NCBI RefSeq assembly: GCF_043678055.1 | Contig: NZ_JBHEQA010000003.1 | Span: forward strand, 496,001-560,000 | Reading direction: 5' to 3' | Length of the DNA stretch: 64,000 nt | Origin: Spongiimicrobium salis | GTDB lineage: Bacteria; Bacteroidota; Bacteroidia; Flavobacteriales; Flavobacteriaceae | Notes under the pieces: model-generated | Database searches by the model: none | The model's input: only the letters and a program-made list of their open reading frames with translations | What the model was told of the DNA's origin: nothing | Made by a program: the position numbers and the translations under genes | Shown here: piece by piece, positions 53,138 to 61,731 of the stretch | Position numbering within the stretch: position 1 is the stretch's first letter | How the letters are laid out: every line of letters starts with the position of its first letter

Positions 53138-53362
53138 TTATCTAGCTAGATCAATTAATCCGCCACCACCACCACCAAGGGAGCAAATTTGTGGATGTCC
53201 ACAAGACTGTGCGCATGTATTTGTACAAAGGCCATTGCATGAGGTCATAGGACTGTCTGTGCACGTATAAGTGCCTCCCCCTGCAATATTTTGCATTGTA
53301 CCTCGGTTCAATTTTGAAACTGTTGTTTTTTTAAGTCTTAGAGACTTTAAATTTTTCTTCAT
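53138..53362 (-). CDS. Class I lanthipeptide precursor
   Basis: 74 aa. Leader (1-30): KKNLKSLRLKKTTVSKLN, the Bacteroidota class I lanthipeptide leader motif, then QNIAGGG. Core: six Cys (34, 42, 46, 50, 54, 60) and ten Ser/Thr after residue 30, mostly within 1-4 residues of a Cys, then six Gly in a row (63-68) and a LIDLAR tail. With six Cys and ten hydroxyl residues, up to six lanthionine-type rings and four spare Ser/Thr are possible; the spares could stay, dehydrate or be carbamoylated. It is separated from the enzyme genes by a terminator and by the antisense DinB gene. Confidence 0.9.
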   Translation of the reverse strand: MKKNLKSLRLKKTTVSKLNRGTMQNIAGGGTYTCTDSPMTSCNGLCTNTCAQSCGHPQICSLGGGGGGLIDLAR

Positions 53363-53414
53363 ATTTTCTGTAGTTTTACGACTTTAAAACATCAAGATAG
53401 AAATTAATCTAGAA

Positions 53415-53422
53415 CAAACCTA
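53415..53422 (-). promoter_or_regulatory. Possible -7 box of the lanthipeptide precursor gene
   Basis: CAAACCTA on the plus strand reads TAGGTTTG on the minus strand, an exact TAnnTTTG match about 52 nt before the precursor ATG. No -33 TTTG at 17-23 bp was found, so this is a weak assignment. Confidence 0.35.
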
Positions 53423-53715
53423 ATAATAACAGAAATATTTTCACGATTATAGTTAATATGTAGTATAGGATTACACCTTTAACCTACAGAAAAAATGGTA
53501 TTATCGTAATTTCTTTAATAATTAGAACAATTTTTCTAAAAAATCAAGTTTAATGCTAAGGTCTAAATCTGGTAGAATCCGAGCTAAGCGATATTCTGCG
53601 GATGACAATCACACCAGCTTGCACTGAAATTTCATAGATTAAAATAGTAAAGCAGATTGACAAATAGTTAAGGGGTGTTAAAAGACATTATTACCCTGAT
53701 CAAAGGACTATATTT

Positions 53716-54059
53716 TTGAATATTGCCCTGTTTAAAATAAAAGTACTCCCATATTTCGAAAAACCTGAATTGTACAATTTCATAAACAATTTAGGTGGTC
53801 ATATGCTAGCAATTACCCAAAGGCATGTGATACTTTCTAAGAAAGGCAAACTAAAGGAAATACAAGGCTTAAAACTTTTTTGAAACCCTTGGGTATCATG
53901 CAATTTGTTCCATCAGGAAGCGTTTCTGTTTTGAAAGATGAAATGGTAGTATCCCCCTTACTTCAAACAAAAAAAGAAACGAGTTGCATAAATAGAGATG
54001 TGGTTACTATTGCAGAACCCGCTGCCCTAATAATAATTATTGGATGGCTTATTAAATGA
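53716..54059 (+). pseudogene. Decayed gene, two frames joined by a frameshift, family unknown
   Basis: Frame one (53716-53883, from TTG; 55 codons) reads KIKVLPYFEKPELYNFINNL and HMLAITQRHVILSKKGKL. It hits TGA right after a run of six T. Frame two continues from 53883, with an ATG at 53898, to TGA 54057-54059 and reads MQFVPSGSVSVLKDEMVV and VVTIAEPAALIIIIGWLIK, a hydrophobic end. Joined they would give about 110 aa of protein-like sequence. I do not recognise the family. The piece is also open upstream of the TTG to a TAG before 53670. It could alternatively be two tiny genes, which seems less likely. Confidence 0.45.
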
Positions 54060-54187
54060 GGAAGTTAGGCTAGAACCGTTGTTTCTGTTGAAAGCACTCC
54101 TCTCAAACTTACAGCTATAATCGTATACTATGTACTCCGTAAAGATTCAGACGACCATCTTCCCTGTTTGTACAACAAGGTCAAAGC

Positions 54188-55762
54188 TTATTTGGCCACG
54201 TTCACCGATCGAGTTTCCCGTATCACTGTAACTTTCACCTGTCCCGGATAGGTCATATCCGTTTGTATTTTTTGTGAGATTTCAAAAGAAAGTTGCGCTG
54301 CTTTGTCATCACTCACCTTTTCGCTTTCAACAATAACACGAAGTTCTCTTCCCGCTTGAATGGCATAGGCCTTCTGCACCCCGCCAAAACCAAAAGCAAT
54401 ATCTTCCAAATCCTTCAATCGTTGAATATACGAATCCAGCACTTGTCTCCTAGCACCCGGTCTTGCACCACTGATGGCATCACATACCTGCACTATAGGC
54501 GAGATCAAGGTTTTCATTTCAATCTCATCGTGGTGTGCTCCTATGGCATTACAAACATCGGCTTTCTCTCCGTATTTTTCTGCCCATTGCATTCCCAATA
54601 TCGCGTGGGGTGTCTCCACCTCAGCCTCTGTATTGGGCACTTTACCAATATCATGCAATAAACCTGCCCTTTTAGCCAATTTAGGATTTAATCCCAATTC
54701 TGCAGCCATTACGCCACATAGTTTTGCAACCTCTCTGGAGTGCTGCAGCAAATTTTGTCCATAAGAAGATCGATATTTCATTCTCCCTACTGCCCGAATC
54801 AGTTCTGGATGTAATCCATGAATTCCCAAATCGATCACCGTTCTTTTTCCGACCTCAACAATTTCTTGTTCTATCTGTTTTTCCGTTTTACGAACGATTT
54901 CTTCGATACGTGCGGGATGTATTCTTCCATCGGTCACCAGTTTATGCAGGGATAAACGCGCCACTTCCCTTCTAACGGAATCAAAACAAGATAAGATAAT
55001 GGCCTCTGGAGTATCGTCTACAATGATTTCCACCCCAGTTGCAGATTCAATAGCCCTAATGTTTCTTCCTTCACGACCAATGATTCGTCCCTTGACATCA
55101 TCTGACTCCAAATTAAAGACCGAAACACAATTTTCAACGGCCTCCTCTGTACCAATGCGCTGAATGGTATTGATGATAATTTTCTTGGCTTCTTGTTGCG
55201 CCGTTAACTTGGCTTCCTCCATACTTGACTGCATATACGTCATTGCATCGGATTTTGCCGTCTCTTTTAGCGATTCCAACAATTGACTCTTGGCATCATC
55301 CGCAGACAAACCTGAAATGACCTCCAATTGTTGTATTTGACTTTTGTGCAGTTTTTCTACTTCAGATTGCTTTTTTTCGTAGAAATCCCTTTTGTATTCA
55401 ACCTCCTTTATTTTGGCATCCAGTTGTTCGTTCTTCTTCTTGCTCTTCGCCAATTCATTGCTCACTTGGGATTCCTTGTCCCTGGTTCTCTTTTCGGCCT
55501 CCCCTATCTTCTTGTTCTTGTTGACAATAACTTTTTCGTGTTCTGCCTTTAATTCCAAAAACTTTTCCTTCGCCTGAAAAATCTTGTCTTTTTTAATGCT
55601 CTCTCCTTCAATTTTTGCTTCCTTAAGGATTCCGGAAGCTTCTCTTTTTGCATTGGATATGGTTTTTGATGCCTTTCCTTTTTCCAGAAATTTTGCAATG
55701 ACAAATCCAATTGCGATGCCGACTACAACACCTCCAATGATTAATAATATTGTATTATCCAT
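54188..55762 (-). CDS. rny: Ribonuclease Y
   Basis: 524 aa from ATG 55762 (MDNTILLIIGGVVVGIAIGFVI); the in-frame extension upstream is rejected because RNase Y starts with this membrane helix. A coiled coil follows (about 30-190), then a KH domain with GRIIGREGRNIRAIE near 220, and the HD domain with LLHDIGKVPNTE near 355 and AIGAHHDEIEM. It is an endoribonuclease starting mRNA decay at the membrane. Domain order and length are standard. Confidence 0.97.
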   Translation of the reverse strand: MDNTILLIIGGVVVGIAIGFVIAKFLEKGKASKTISNAKREASGILKEAKIEGESIKKDKIFQAKEKFLELKAEHEKVIVNKNKKIGEAEKRTRDKESQVSNELAKSKKKNEQLDAKIKEVEYKRDFYEKKQSEVEKLHKSQIQQLEVISGLSADDAKSQLLESLKETAKSDAMTYMQSSMEEAKLTAQQEAKKIIINTIQRIGTEEAVENCVSVFNLESDDVKGRIIGREGRNIRAIESATGVEIIVDDTPEAIILSCFDSVRREVARLSLHKLVTDGRIHPARIEEIVRKTEKQIEQEIVEVGKRTVIDLGIHGLHPELIRAVGRMKYRSSYGQNLLQHSREVAKLCGVMAAELGLNPKLAKRAGLLHDIGKVPNTEAEVETPHAILGMQWAEKYGEKADVCNAIGAHHDEIEMKTLISPIVQVCDAISGARPGARRQVLDSYIQRLKDLEDIAFGFGGVQKAYAIQAGRELRVIVESEKVSDDKAAQLSFEISQKIQTDMTYPGQVKVTVIRETRSVNVAK

Positions 55763-55879
55763 GATTCTGTCTGTTAAGTAATCATTCCCTGTGAAAACCA
55801 CTGGGAATGTATGCCAACTGTTAAAACTATTTGTTCTTCAGTAAAAACATCAAAAGCCTTTTCTTCAAAACAACTTAAA

Positions 55880-56010
55880 AAAAAGCCCACATCGGGGAAG
55901 TTTTGTACAAACTCCAAAAAACAGGTTTAGGGCTAACAGACTGCTCAAGGATCCCTATAACTAGTAGGGCCTGCTTTTACAACCTAAACTCACCCTTTTT
56001 AAACGAATTA
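55880..56010 (-). ncRNA. ssrS: Structured RNA between zapA and rny, candidate 6S RNA
   Basis: On the minus strand the stretch can fold: GTTTAGG (55989-55983) with CCTAAAC (55931-55925) encloses a hairpin CCCTA-loop-TAGGG (55969-55953), and GGAGTTT pairs imperfectly with AAACTTCC around GTAC downstream; the region ends in a run of T near 55886-55879. A TAATTCG-like -7 box lies just before it. In many bacteria the 6S RNA gene lies next to zapA, and I recall the zapA-ssrS-rny order in flavobacteria. The homology was not tested, so this remains a candidate. Confidence 0.5.
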
Positions 56011-56072
56011 GCGTTGAGTTTGTCAAAAATAATACCAATGTGGGCAGTAATTTTAATGCTATTTAAAAGAAC

Positions 56073-56369
56073 TTATTTTATTCCAAGCTTAGAATTCACC
56101 AATTGATCTAACGCTTTTAAGCGATCGGTAACATCTCTGGTGTCCTCTGCCTTATCTATCCCTTTTTGCTCTATTTTGGATGCAAATTGCAAGGCACACA
56201 TGGCCAATACATCCTGTTTATCCCTTACAGCATAGTTCTGTTCAAACTTTTTTGCAAGTTGCTCTATATTTTTTGCAGCTTTACGCAATCCTTCTTCCTG
56301 ACTAGGGTCAATGGTCAAAGGATAAACTCTATCCGCAATTGAAAGCTTTATCTTGAGCTTTTCTGACAT
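56073..56369 (-). CDS. zapA: Cell division protein ZapA
   Basis: 98 aa. ZapA stabilises FtsZ rings. N-terminal globular part with KLSIADRVYPLTIDPSQEEGLRKAAKNI, as in the family, then a C-terminal coiled coil (VRDKQDVLAMCALQFASKIEQK). Length is typical. It follows the coiled-coil gene by 15 bp; the candidate 6S RNA and rny are downstream on the same strand. Confidence 0.9.
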   Translation of the reverse strand: MSEKLKIKLSIADRVYPLTIDPSQEEGLRKAAKNIEQLAKKFEQNYAVRDKQDVLAMCALQFASKIEQKGIDKAEDTRDVTDRLKALDQLVNSKLGIK

Positions 56370-56384
56370 AGTATTTGTTGTACA

Positions 56385-56675
56385 TCAATCGGACAATTGT
56401 GCAATACAATGGTCCAATTCCCGTATCAATGTATTTATTTTAAGCTTAGCTTCGGTTTTATTTGTATTACTGCCTAGCATTGAATTTGCCATTTTGAGTG
56501 CGCTGTATTTTTCTTCCCATTCAACAACTAATTCTTTGGTTGCATGGTGGTCATTTTTCAATTGAACCACTTCCTCTTCCAATTTCATATTAGTTTGGTT
56601 AAGCAACTCCAATTTGTGCAATAACTTACTAATCTTGTTTTCCAGGGAATCTACAATTTCAACTAATTCACTCAT
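56385..56675 (-). CDS. Small coiled-coil protein, ZapB-like
   Basis: 96 aa from ATG 56675 (MSELVEIVDSLENKI); a second start 6 bp upstream exists. The protein is one long coiled coil with regular leucines (LLHKLELLNQTNMKLEEEVVQLK), acidic, without membrane segment. Its position directly before zapA, together with shape, suggests a ZapB-type division partner, but no family-specific residue proves this. Confidence 0.72.
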   Translation of the reverse strand: MSELVEIVDSLENKISKLLHKLELLNQTNMKLEEEVVQLKNDHHATKELVVEWEEKYSALKMANSMLGSNTNKTEAKLKINTLIRELDHCIAQLSD

Positions 56676-56890
56676 CCGCAAACGTCAATGCATTTTAAAC
56701 AAAGTTAACATTCATCTTCAGACTTCGCAATAGTTTTATGAATTATTCTTGAAGTATTACTTTAAGTAGCTCGTATTTTTCTGCCTTTCAGGGAGATTTA
56801 CCGATTCCCTACTATAAAATGGACTTTGTTCTTAAGAATTCTTTTTCAATTAAACGGTATTAATTACTTTCGTACTAATATCATTGGATT

Positions 56891-58585
56891 ATGAGAATAC
56901 CCCACTTAAGCTTCATCCTACTTTTTACCTGCACTATGGTTTTGGGTCAAAAAAACTATCCGCAAGACGCATTCCGTTCCCCTATGGATATTCCTTTGGT
57001 ATTGGCCGGCACCTTTGGAGAGTTGCGATCCAATCATTTCCATTCCGGAATAGATATCAAAACAAAACAGCGTCAAGGTTTGCCCATATACGCTATTGGA
57101 GATGGCACAGTTACCCGGATTAAAATTTCGCATTGGGGTTATGGGAAAGCCTTATATGTAGCCCACCCCAATGGTTATACTTCGGTCTATGGACATCTTC
57201 AAAAATTCTCTCCGGATTTGGAAGCCTATATCAAAAAAATACAATATCAAAAAAAGTCCTATACCGTAGAAGTTTTCCCGGACTATGGGGAGCTAAAAGT
57301 AGAAAAAGGGGAACTTATTGCCTACAGTGGCAATACCGGTGGTTCTTCGGGGCCCCATCTGCATTTTGAAATAAGAAGCAGTGTTTCCGAAAAACCCACC
57401 AATCCCTTACTCTATGGCTTAGAGGTCAGAGACGCCACAAATCCTATCCTAACAGGATTATATGGGTATCCTTTATCCGAAAATGCGCAGGTAAATCAGA
57501 GCAATCACAAAGTACAATTGAGTTTTACACGTCAAAAGGATGGGACTTTCCTAGCAGACAAAGTAAAAGCCACGGGCACTATTGGTTTTGGATTCAATGC
57601 CTACGATCGGCAGGACCTTGCCGCCAATAAAAATGGTGTTTACCAAGTACAACAGAAAGTCAATGGAAAGGTGTATACAGATTACGATTTTGAGACCTTT
57701 TCTTTTTCCGAGACGCGCTATATCAATACCTTGATCGATTACGAACATTTTGGAAAATCCCGTCAGCGCATTCAACGTTGTTTTAAGGTTCCCGGAAATG
57801 CCTTGAGTATTTATAACACTTTGTACAATGAAGGAAAAATTGATGTTGAAGAGGGGTTGAGCTATACTGTGGAAATCTTGCTTACCGATCTGGAAGGAAA
57901 CCTTACCAAGGCCATTATTCCCGTTGAAGGAAAAAAAGAAGCCTTGATTTCCAACAAGAAACCTATCTCGACAAACGATTATGTAATCGCTAAAAAACCC
58001 AACAATTTTGATTTGGGAGGAGCTCAAGTATATTTCCCAAAAAACACCTTTTATGACGATTTTTATATCGATTTAAAAAAGGGTAAGGACACCGTGGGCA
58101 TCCATGACAATAGTGTTCCTGCACATCGGAATTTTACCATTAGTTTTGATACCTCCAAATACACGGATGCCGAACGTAAGCAACTTTTTATAGCACGCTT
58201 GGACAATAGATTAAAACCTAGTTATGCCTCTACGTACAAAAGAGGAAACACTTTCACCACAAGAACAAGAAATTTAGGAACATATACCTTGGCTATGGAT
58301 ACCATTCCGCCCAAGGTAAAGGCCAAAAATTTCAAGGAAAAACAGTGGTTGACCAACTATCACTATCTCAGTTTATCCATATCTGACGACCTCAGCGGTA
58401 TCAATACCTATTCGGCTACACTGAACGGGGATTGGATTTTAATGGAGTATGAGCCCAAAACAAGGACCCTTACTTATAATTTTGATGATAAAATCCTCAA
58501 TAAAAAACAATGTGAACTTAAAGTAATTGTTACGGATAATGTGGGAAATTCTACTACCTTTACCCGTAGCTTTTTTAGAAAATAA
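56891..58585 (+). CDS. M23 family metallopeptidase, secreted
   Basis: 564 aa. Signal peptide (FILLFTCTMVLGQ). The LytM/M23 domain occupies about 25-180: GTFGELRSNHFHSGIDIKTK with the first zinc His and Asp, IYAIGDGTVTRIKISHWGYGKALYVAHPNGYTSVYGHLQ, then GNTGGSSGPHLHFEIR with the HxH. It should cut peptidoglycan cross-links or peptides. The remaining 380 residues are beta-rich, as in large Bacteroidota M23 proteins, and end with an Ig-like domain (HYLSLSISDDLSGI). The next gene (TonB receptor) starts 6 bp later. Confidence 0.93.
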   Translation: MRIPHLSFILLFTCTMVLGQKNYPQDAFRSPMDIPLVLAGTFGELRSNHFHSGIDIKTKQRQGLPIYAIGDGTVTRIKISHWGYGKALYVAHPNGYTSVYGHLQKFSPDLEAYIKKIQYQKKSYTVEVFPDYGELKVEKGELIAYSGNTGGSSGPHLHFEIRSSVSEKPTNPLLYGLEVRDATNPILTGLYGYPLSENAQVNQSNHKVQLSFTRQKDGTFLADKVKATGTIGFGFNAYDRQDLAANKNGVYQVQQKVNGKVYTDYDFETFSFSETRYINTLIDYEHFGKSRQRIQRCFKVPGNALSIYNTLYNEGKIDVEEGLSYTVEILLTDLEGNLTKAIIPVEGKKEALISNKKPISTNDYVIAKKPNNFDLGGAQVYFPKNTFYDDFYIDLKKGKDTVGIHDNSVPAHRNFTISFDTSKYTDAERKQLFIARLDNRLKPSYASTYKRGNTFTTRTRNLGTYTLAMDTIPPKVKAKNFKEKQWLTNYHYLSLSISDDLSGINTYSATLNGDWILMEYEPKTRTLTYNFDDKILNKKQCELKVIVTDNVGNSTTFTRSFFRK

Positions 58586-58591
58586 GTCATT

Positions 58592-61060
58592 TTGAGCGGT
58601 TTTAAATTCCTTTTCTTCCTTTTTGCTTTTTTGGGTATTCATTTGGCAATAGGGCAGACGGCTACAATTACCGGAGTTATATTGGATACCAATAATGTTC
58701 CATTGCAGAACGTGAATATTAAAACGGCCAACAATGGTACATTTTCAGATGCCAACGGTTTTTATCTTTTGCAAGTTAGGGCCGATGAGGAGATTTCTGT
58801 TACTTTCTCTCACCTAGGACATAAAAATGTTGTCTTAAAAAAATTGATTCTTACCACTAACGAAACCTTTGAATTTAATCCGGTACTAAAAACAGATGCT
58901 ATTCAAGTAGATGAAGTTGTGGTAACACCCACAGGTCGTAAAAGCGTCTCTGGGATCACTACTATAGTCCCAGAAATCATACGGACCATTCCCGGGGTCA
59001 ATGCGGGTGTAGAGAACATTTTAAAGCTATTGCCCGGAGTATTCTCCAATAACGAACTCAGCACACAGTATGCCGTTCGTGGAGGAAACTATGACGAAAA
59101 TCTAGTGTATGTGAATGAAATTGAGGTCTATCGTCCTTTTCTCATCCGCTCGGGGCAACAGGAAGGATTAAGTTTTGTGAATAGCGCCCTCACACAGGAT
59201 GTCTCTTTTTCTTCGGGTGGGTTTCAAGCAAAATTTGGAGATAAATTATCTTCCGTTTTGGACATCACCTATAAAAATCCGGTAACTTTTGGGGCCCAGG
59301 TGGACGCTAGTTTTTTGGGTGCCAGCGTTGCTGTGGAGACCGCTTCAAAAGACAAAAACCTCAGTAGTATTACGGGGGCCAGATTCCGGGATAACAGTCT
59401 TTTTGTGAATAGCCAGCAAACCCAAACCAATTTTAATCCTCGTTTTGCCGACCTCCAGAGTTATATTACTTACCGGTTTTCTTCCAAATTCCATTTGAGC
59501 TTTTTAGGCAATCTTTCCTTGAACGATTATAAAAATGAGCCCTTGGCGCGGAGAACCAATTTTGGGACCATTGATGCACCACGGGTGTTGCTGGTTTCCT
59601 ATGCAGGTGAAGAAGATGACCGATACAGAACTAGTTTAGGCGCTTTAAAAGGCAGCTATTTCCTTAATGACAATACCACTTTAAAATTAATTGGCTCGGT
59701 TTATCACACCACAGAAGAAGAATCATCGGATATCATAGCGCAATATCGTCTCGGGGAAGTGAATACCGATTTTGGGGGAGAGGATTTTGGGGAAGTCACA
59801 AATTCCAGAGGAGCCGGAACCCAATTCAATAGGGCCCGAAATACTTTAGATGCCCTTATCTTTAATTTGGGCCATAGGGGGACATACACTAAGGGACAGA
59901 AATCTATAGAATGGGGAGCAAAATATACGCATGAAGATATTCGAGATGAAATACGGGAATCTGAATTCATTGATTCCCTAGGCTTTTTTATACGTCCGCC
60001 CCTACCCGAATTTTCAAACAATGAACCTCAAGAGCCCTTCGAGGCTCCTATTGTTCCTTTTGAAAGTATCAATGCCCGAAACTTTGTAAAAACCAATCGT
60101 TTTTCCGGATTTCTCCAATATAGTCAGCAATCACAATGGCAGGGCCACGATTTGTACTACAATATTGGTGTAAGGGCGCATCATTGGAGCATTAACGCAG
60201 AAGGTAGCACCAAAACCGCTCAAACGGTTTTTAGTCCCCGTGCGCAGATCGCCATTAAGCCAAATTGGAAAAAAGATATGCTCTTTCGGTTTTCTGGTGG
60301 ATTATATCACCAACCCCCTTTTTATAGAGAACTTAGAGATCAGAATGGTGTTGTAAACCCTGATGTAAAAGCGCAAAAATCCGTGCATTTTGTGGCGGGG
60401 AACGAGTATAGCTTCACCCTTTGGAACAGTCCGTTTAAACTTGTATCGGAAATCTATTATAAAGATTTGGACAATGTAAACCCGTATACTTTAGAAGACG
60501 TGCGTATTCGTTATGCGGCCCAAAATAATGCAAGGGCCTATGCCTATGGTGCCGAATTCCGGTTAAATGGCGCTTTTGTTCCTGGCACGGAGTCCTGGAT
60601 CAGTGTAGGCTACCTTAAAACAGAAGAAAACATTGACAATAGAGGCTATATTTCTAGACCTACAGATCAACGTTTAAAGGTCAGCGTACTATTTCAGGAT
60701 TATATTCCAACGATTCCGGATGTTAAGATGTATTTAAACCTGGCCTATAGCACCGGCGTTCCCGGAGGTTCCCCCAATTTTGCAGATCCTTATCTTTTTC
60801 AGAATAGATTAAGAGATTATAAACGAGCAGATTTAGGAATTTCATATATTTTTGCAGGAGTAAACAAAAGATACTCCAAAAGTCATTGGCTGTATCGGTT
60901 TAAGGAATTGAGCGCAGGATTTGAAATTTTTAACTTGTTCAACGCTCAAAACTCCATCACCAATACTTTTGTAAGGGATGTGGAAACAAAGCAACAATTT
61001 TCCGTACCTAATTTTTTAACGAGTAGGGTACTGAGTTTACGGGTGAATATGAAGTTTTAG
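58592..61060 (+). CDS. TonB-dependent receptor
   Basis: 822 aa from TTG 58592 (MSGFKFLFFLFAFLGIHLAIGQ). SPI signal peptide, a CarboxypepD_reg-like domain (ATITGVILDTNNVPLQNVNI), a plug domain (LKLLPGVFSNNELSTQYAVRGGNYDENLVYVNEIEVYRP) and a 22-strand beta barrel to the C-terminal aromatic residue (MKF). It imports siderophores, oligosaccharides or other large solutes with energy from TonB. It is not a SusC (no long N-terminal extension or adjacent SusD), so its ligand is open. Operon with the M23 peptidase and a small secreted protein. Confidence 0.94.
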   Translation: MSGFKFLFFLFAFLGIHLAIGQTATITGVILDTNNVPLQNVNIKTANNGTFSDANGFYLLQVRADEEISVTFSHLGHKNVVLKKLILTTNETFEFNPVLKTDAIQVDEVVVTPTGRKSVSGITTIVPEIIRTIPGVNAGVENILKLLPGVFSNNELSTQYAVRGGNYDENLVYVNEIEVYRPFLIRSGQQEGLSFVNSALTQDVSFSSGGFQAKFGDKLSSVLDITYKNPVTFGAQVDASFLGASVAVETASKDKNLSSITGARFRDNSLFVNSQQTQTNFNPRFADLQSYITYRFSSKFHLSFLGNLSLNDYKNEPLARRTNFGTIDAPRVLLVSYAGEEDDRYRTSLGALKGSYFLNDNTTLKLIGSVYHTTEEESSDIIAQYRLGEVNTDFGGEDFGEVTNSRGAGTQFNRARNTLDALIFNLGHRGTYTKGQKSIEWGAKYTHEDIRDEIRESEFIDSLGFFIRPPLPEFSNNEPQEPFEAPIVPFESINARNFVKTNRFSGFLQYSQQSQWQGHDLYYNIGVRAHHWSINAEGSTKTAQTVFSPRAQIAIKPNWKKDMLFRFSGGLYHQPPFYRELRDQNGVVNPDVKAQKSVHFVAGNEYSFTLWNSPFKLVSEIYYKDLDNVNPYTLEDVRIRYAAQNNARAYAYGAEFRLNGAFVPGTESWISVGYLKTEENIDNRGYISRPTDQRLKVSVLFQDYIPTIPDVKMYLNLAYSTGVPGGSPNFADPYLFQNRLRDYKRADLGISYIFAGVNKRYSKSHWLYRFKELSAGFEIFNLFNAQNSITNTFVRDVETKQQFSVPNFLTSRVLSLRVNMKF

Positions 61061-61068
61061 ATGAATTT

Positions 61069-61731
61069 ATGAAAACAAAAGTCCTTTTATATCTGCTGTT
61101 CTCCCTTGCAACGCTTGGGCTGTATGGGCAAAAGAACATATACGAAAGCGGGAGATTCGATGAATTTAGTAGAGATCACGAAGTATTGGCTATTCTTCCT
61201 TTTCTGGCCAATTTGGAATTGGAGGAAGAAATAAGTCCGGAACAACTCAAAAACCTGGAGGAAAAAGAGGGGTATGCCGTACAAGATGCCTTAGAAATTT
61301 ATTTTTCCAAAAGAAAGAAAAAGAAAAAGTTTTCTGTGGAGTTTCAAAATACGGAAAACACCAATGCCATTCTCGCAAAGAATAACATCACCTATGACAA
61401 TATCGATGTATATACCATAAAAGAATTGTGTAAAATTCTTAAAGTTGATGGTATTATCAGTGGAACCTTGGACCTCAACATACTTCTTTCCAAAGGAGTT
61501 CCTACGAACTTTAGCCTGATCGATTATATCAAAGGGAATTCCAATTACGGTAGAATTGGCGTGAAAATCAGTGATGGGGCCACAGGAAAATTGCTTTGGA
61601 AGTACGAAAAGAAAATCAATAAGAAGTCGGGAAAAAACACCACTGCGCTTATTGAATTCATGATGAAAAGAGCCACGCGAAAATTCCCTTATGAACGGGA
61701 GAAAAAGAAAAATCGGAAGCGAAAAAATTAG
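61069..61731 (+). CDS. Secreted hypothetical protein
   Basis: 220 aa. Signal peptide (LLYLLFSLATLGLYGQ). The mature part contains RDHEVLAILPFLANLELEEE, then VDGIISGTLDLNILLSKGVP and ISDGATGKLLWKYEKKI, which have the shape of the nucleotide-independent DUF799/GNA1162-like lipoproteins that read 'DGV..G.L' and 'D..TG..LW'. The end is strongly basic (KKKNRKRKN). I do not know its function. It lies 8 bp after the TonB receptor gene and its stop overlaps the stop of the convergent desulfurase gene by 4 bp. Confidence 0.7.
   Translation: MKTKVLLYLLFSLATLGLYGQKNIYESGRFDEFSRDHEVLAILPFLANLELEEEISPEQLKNLEEKEGYAVQDALEIYFSKRKKKKKFSVEFQNTENTNAILAKNNITYDNIDVYTIKELCKILKVDGIISGTLDLNILLSKGVPTNFSLIDYIKGNSNYGRIGVKISDGATGKLLWKYEKKINKKSGKNTTALIEFMMKRATRKFPYEREKKKNRKRKN

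Larger units (their letters stand above)
53363..54187. other. 825-bp stretch without an intact gene
   Basis: Apart from the possible precursor promoter, this AT-rich stretch contains only coding-like fragments interrupted by stops. A short frame around 53567-53620 (rich in Arg/Ser/Lys, ending at a TGA) may be part of the same decay. The piece 53716-54059 is described separately. No inverted terminal repeats, att-like duplication or transposase motif was recognised. Confidence 0.6.
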
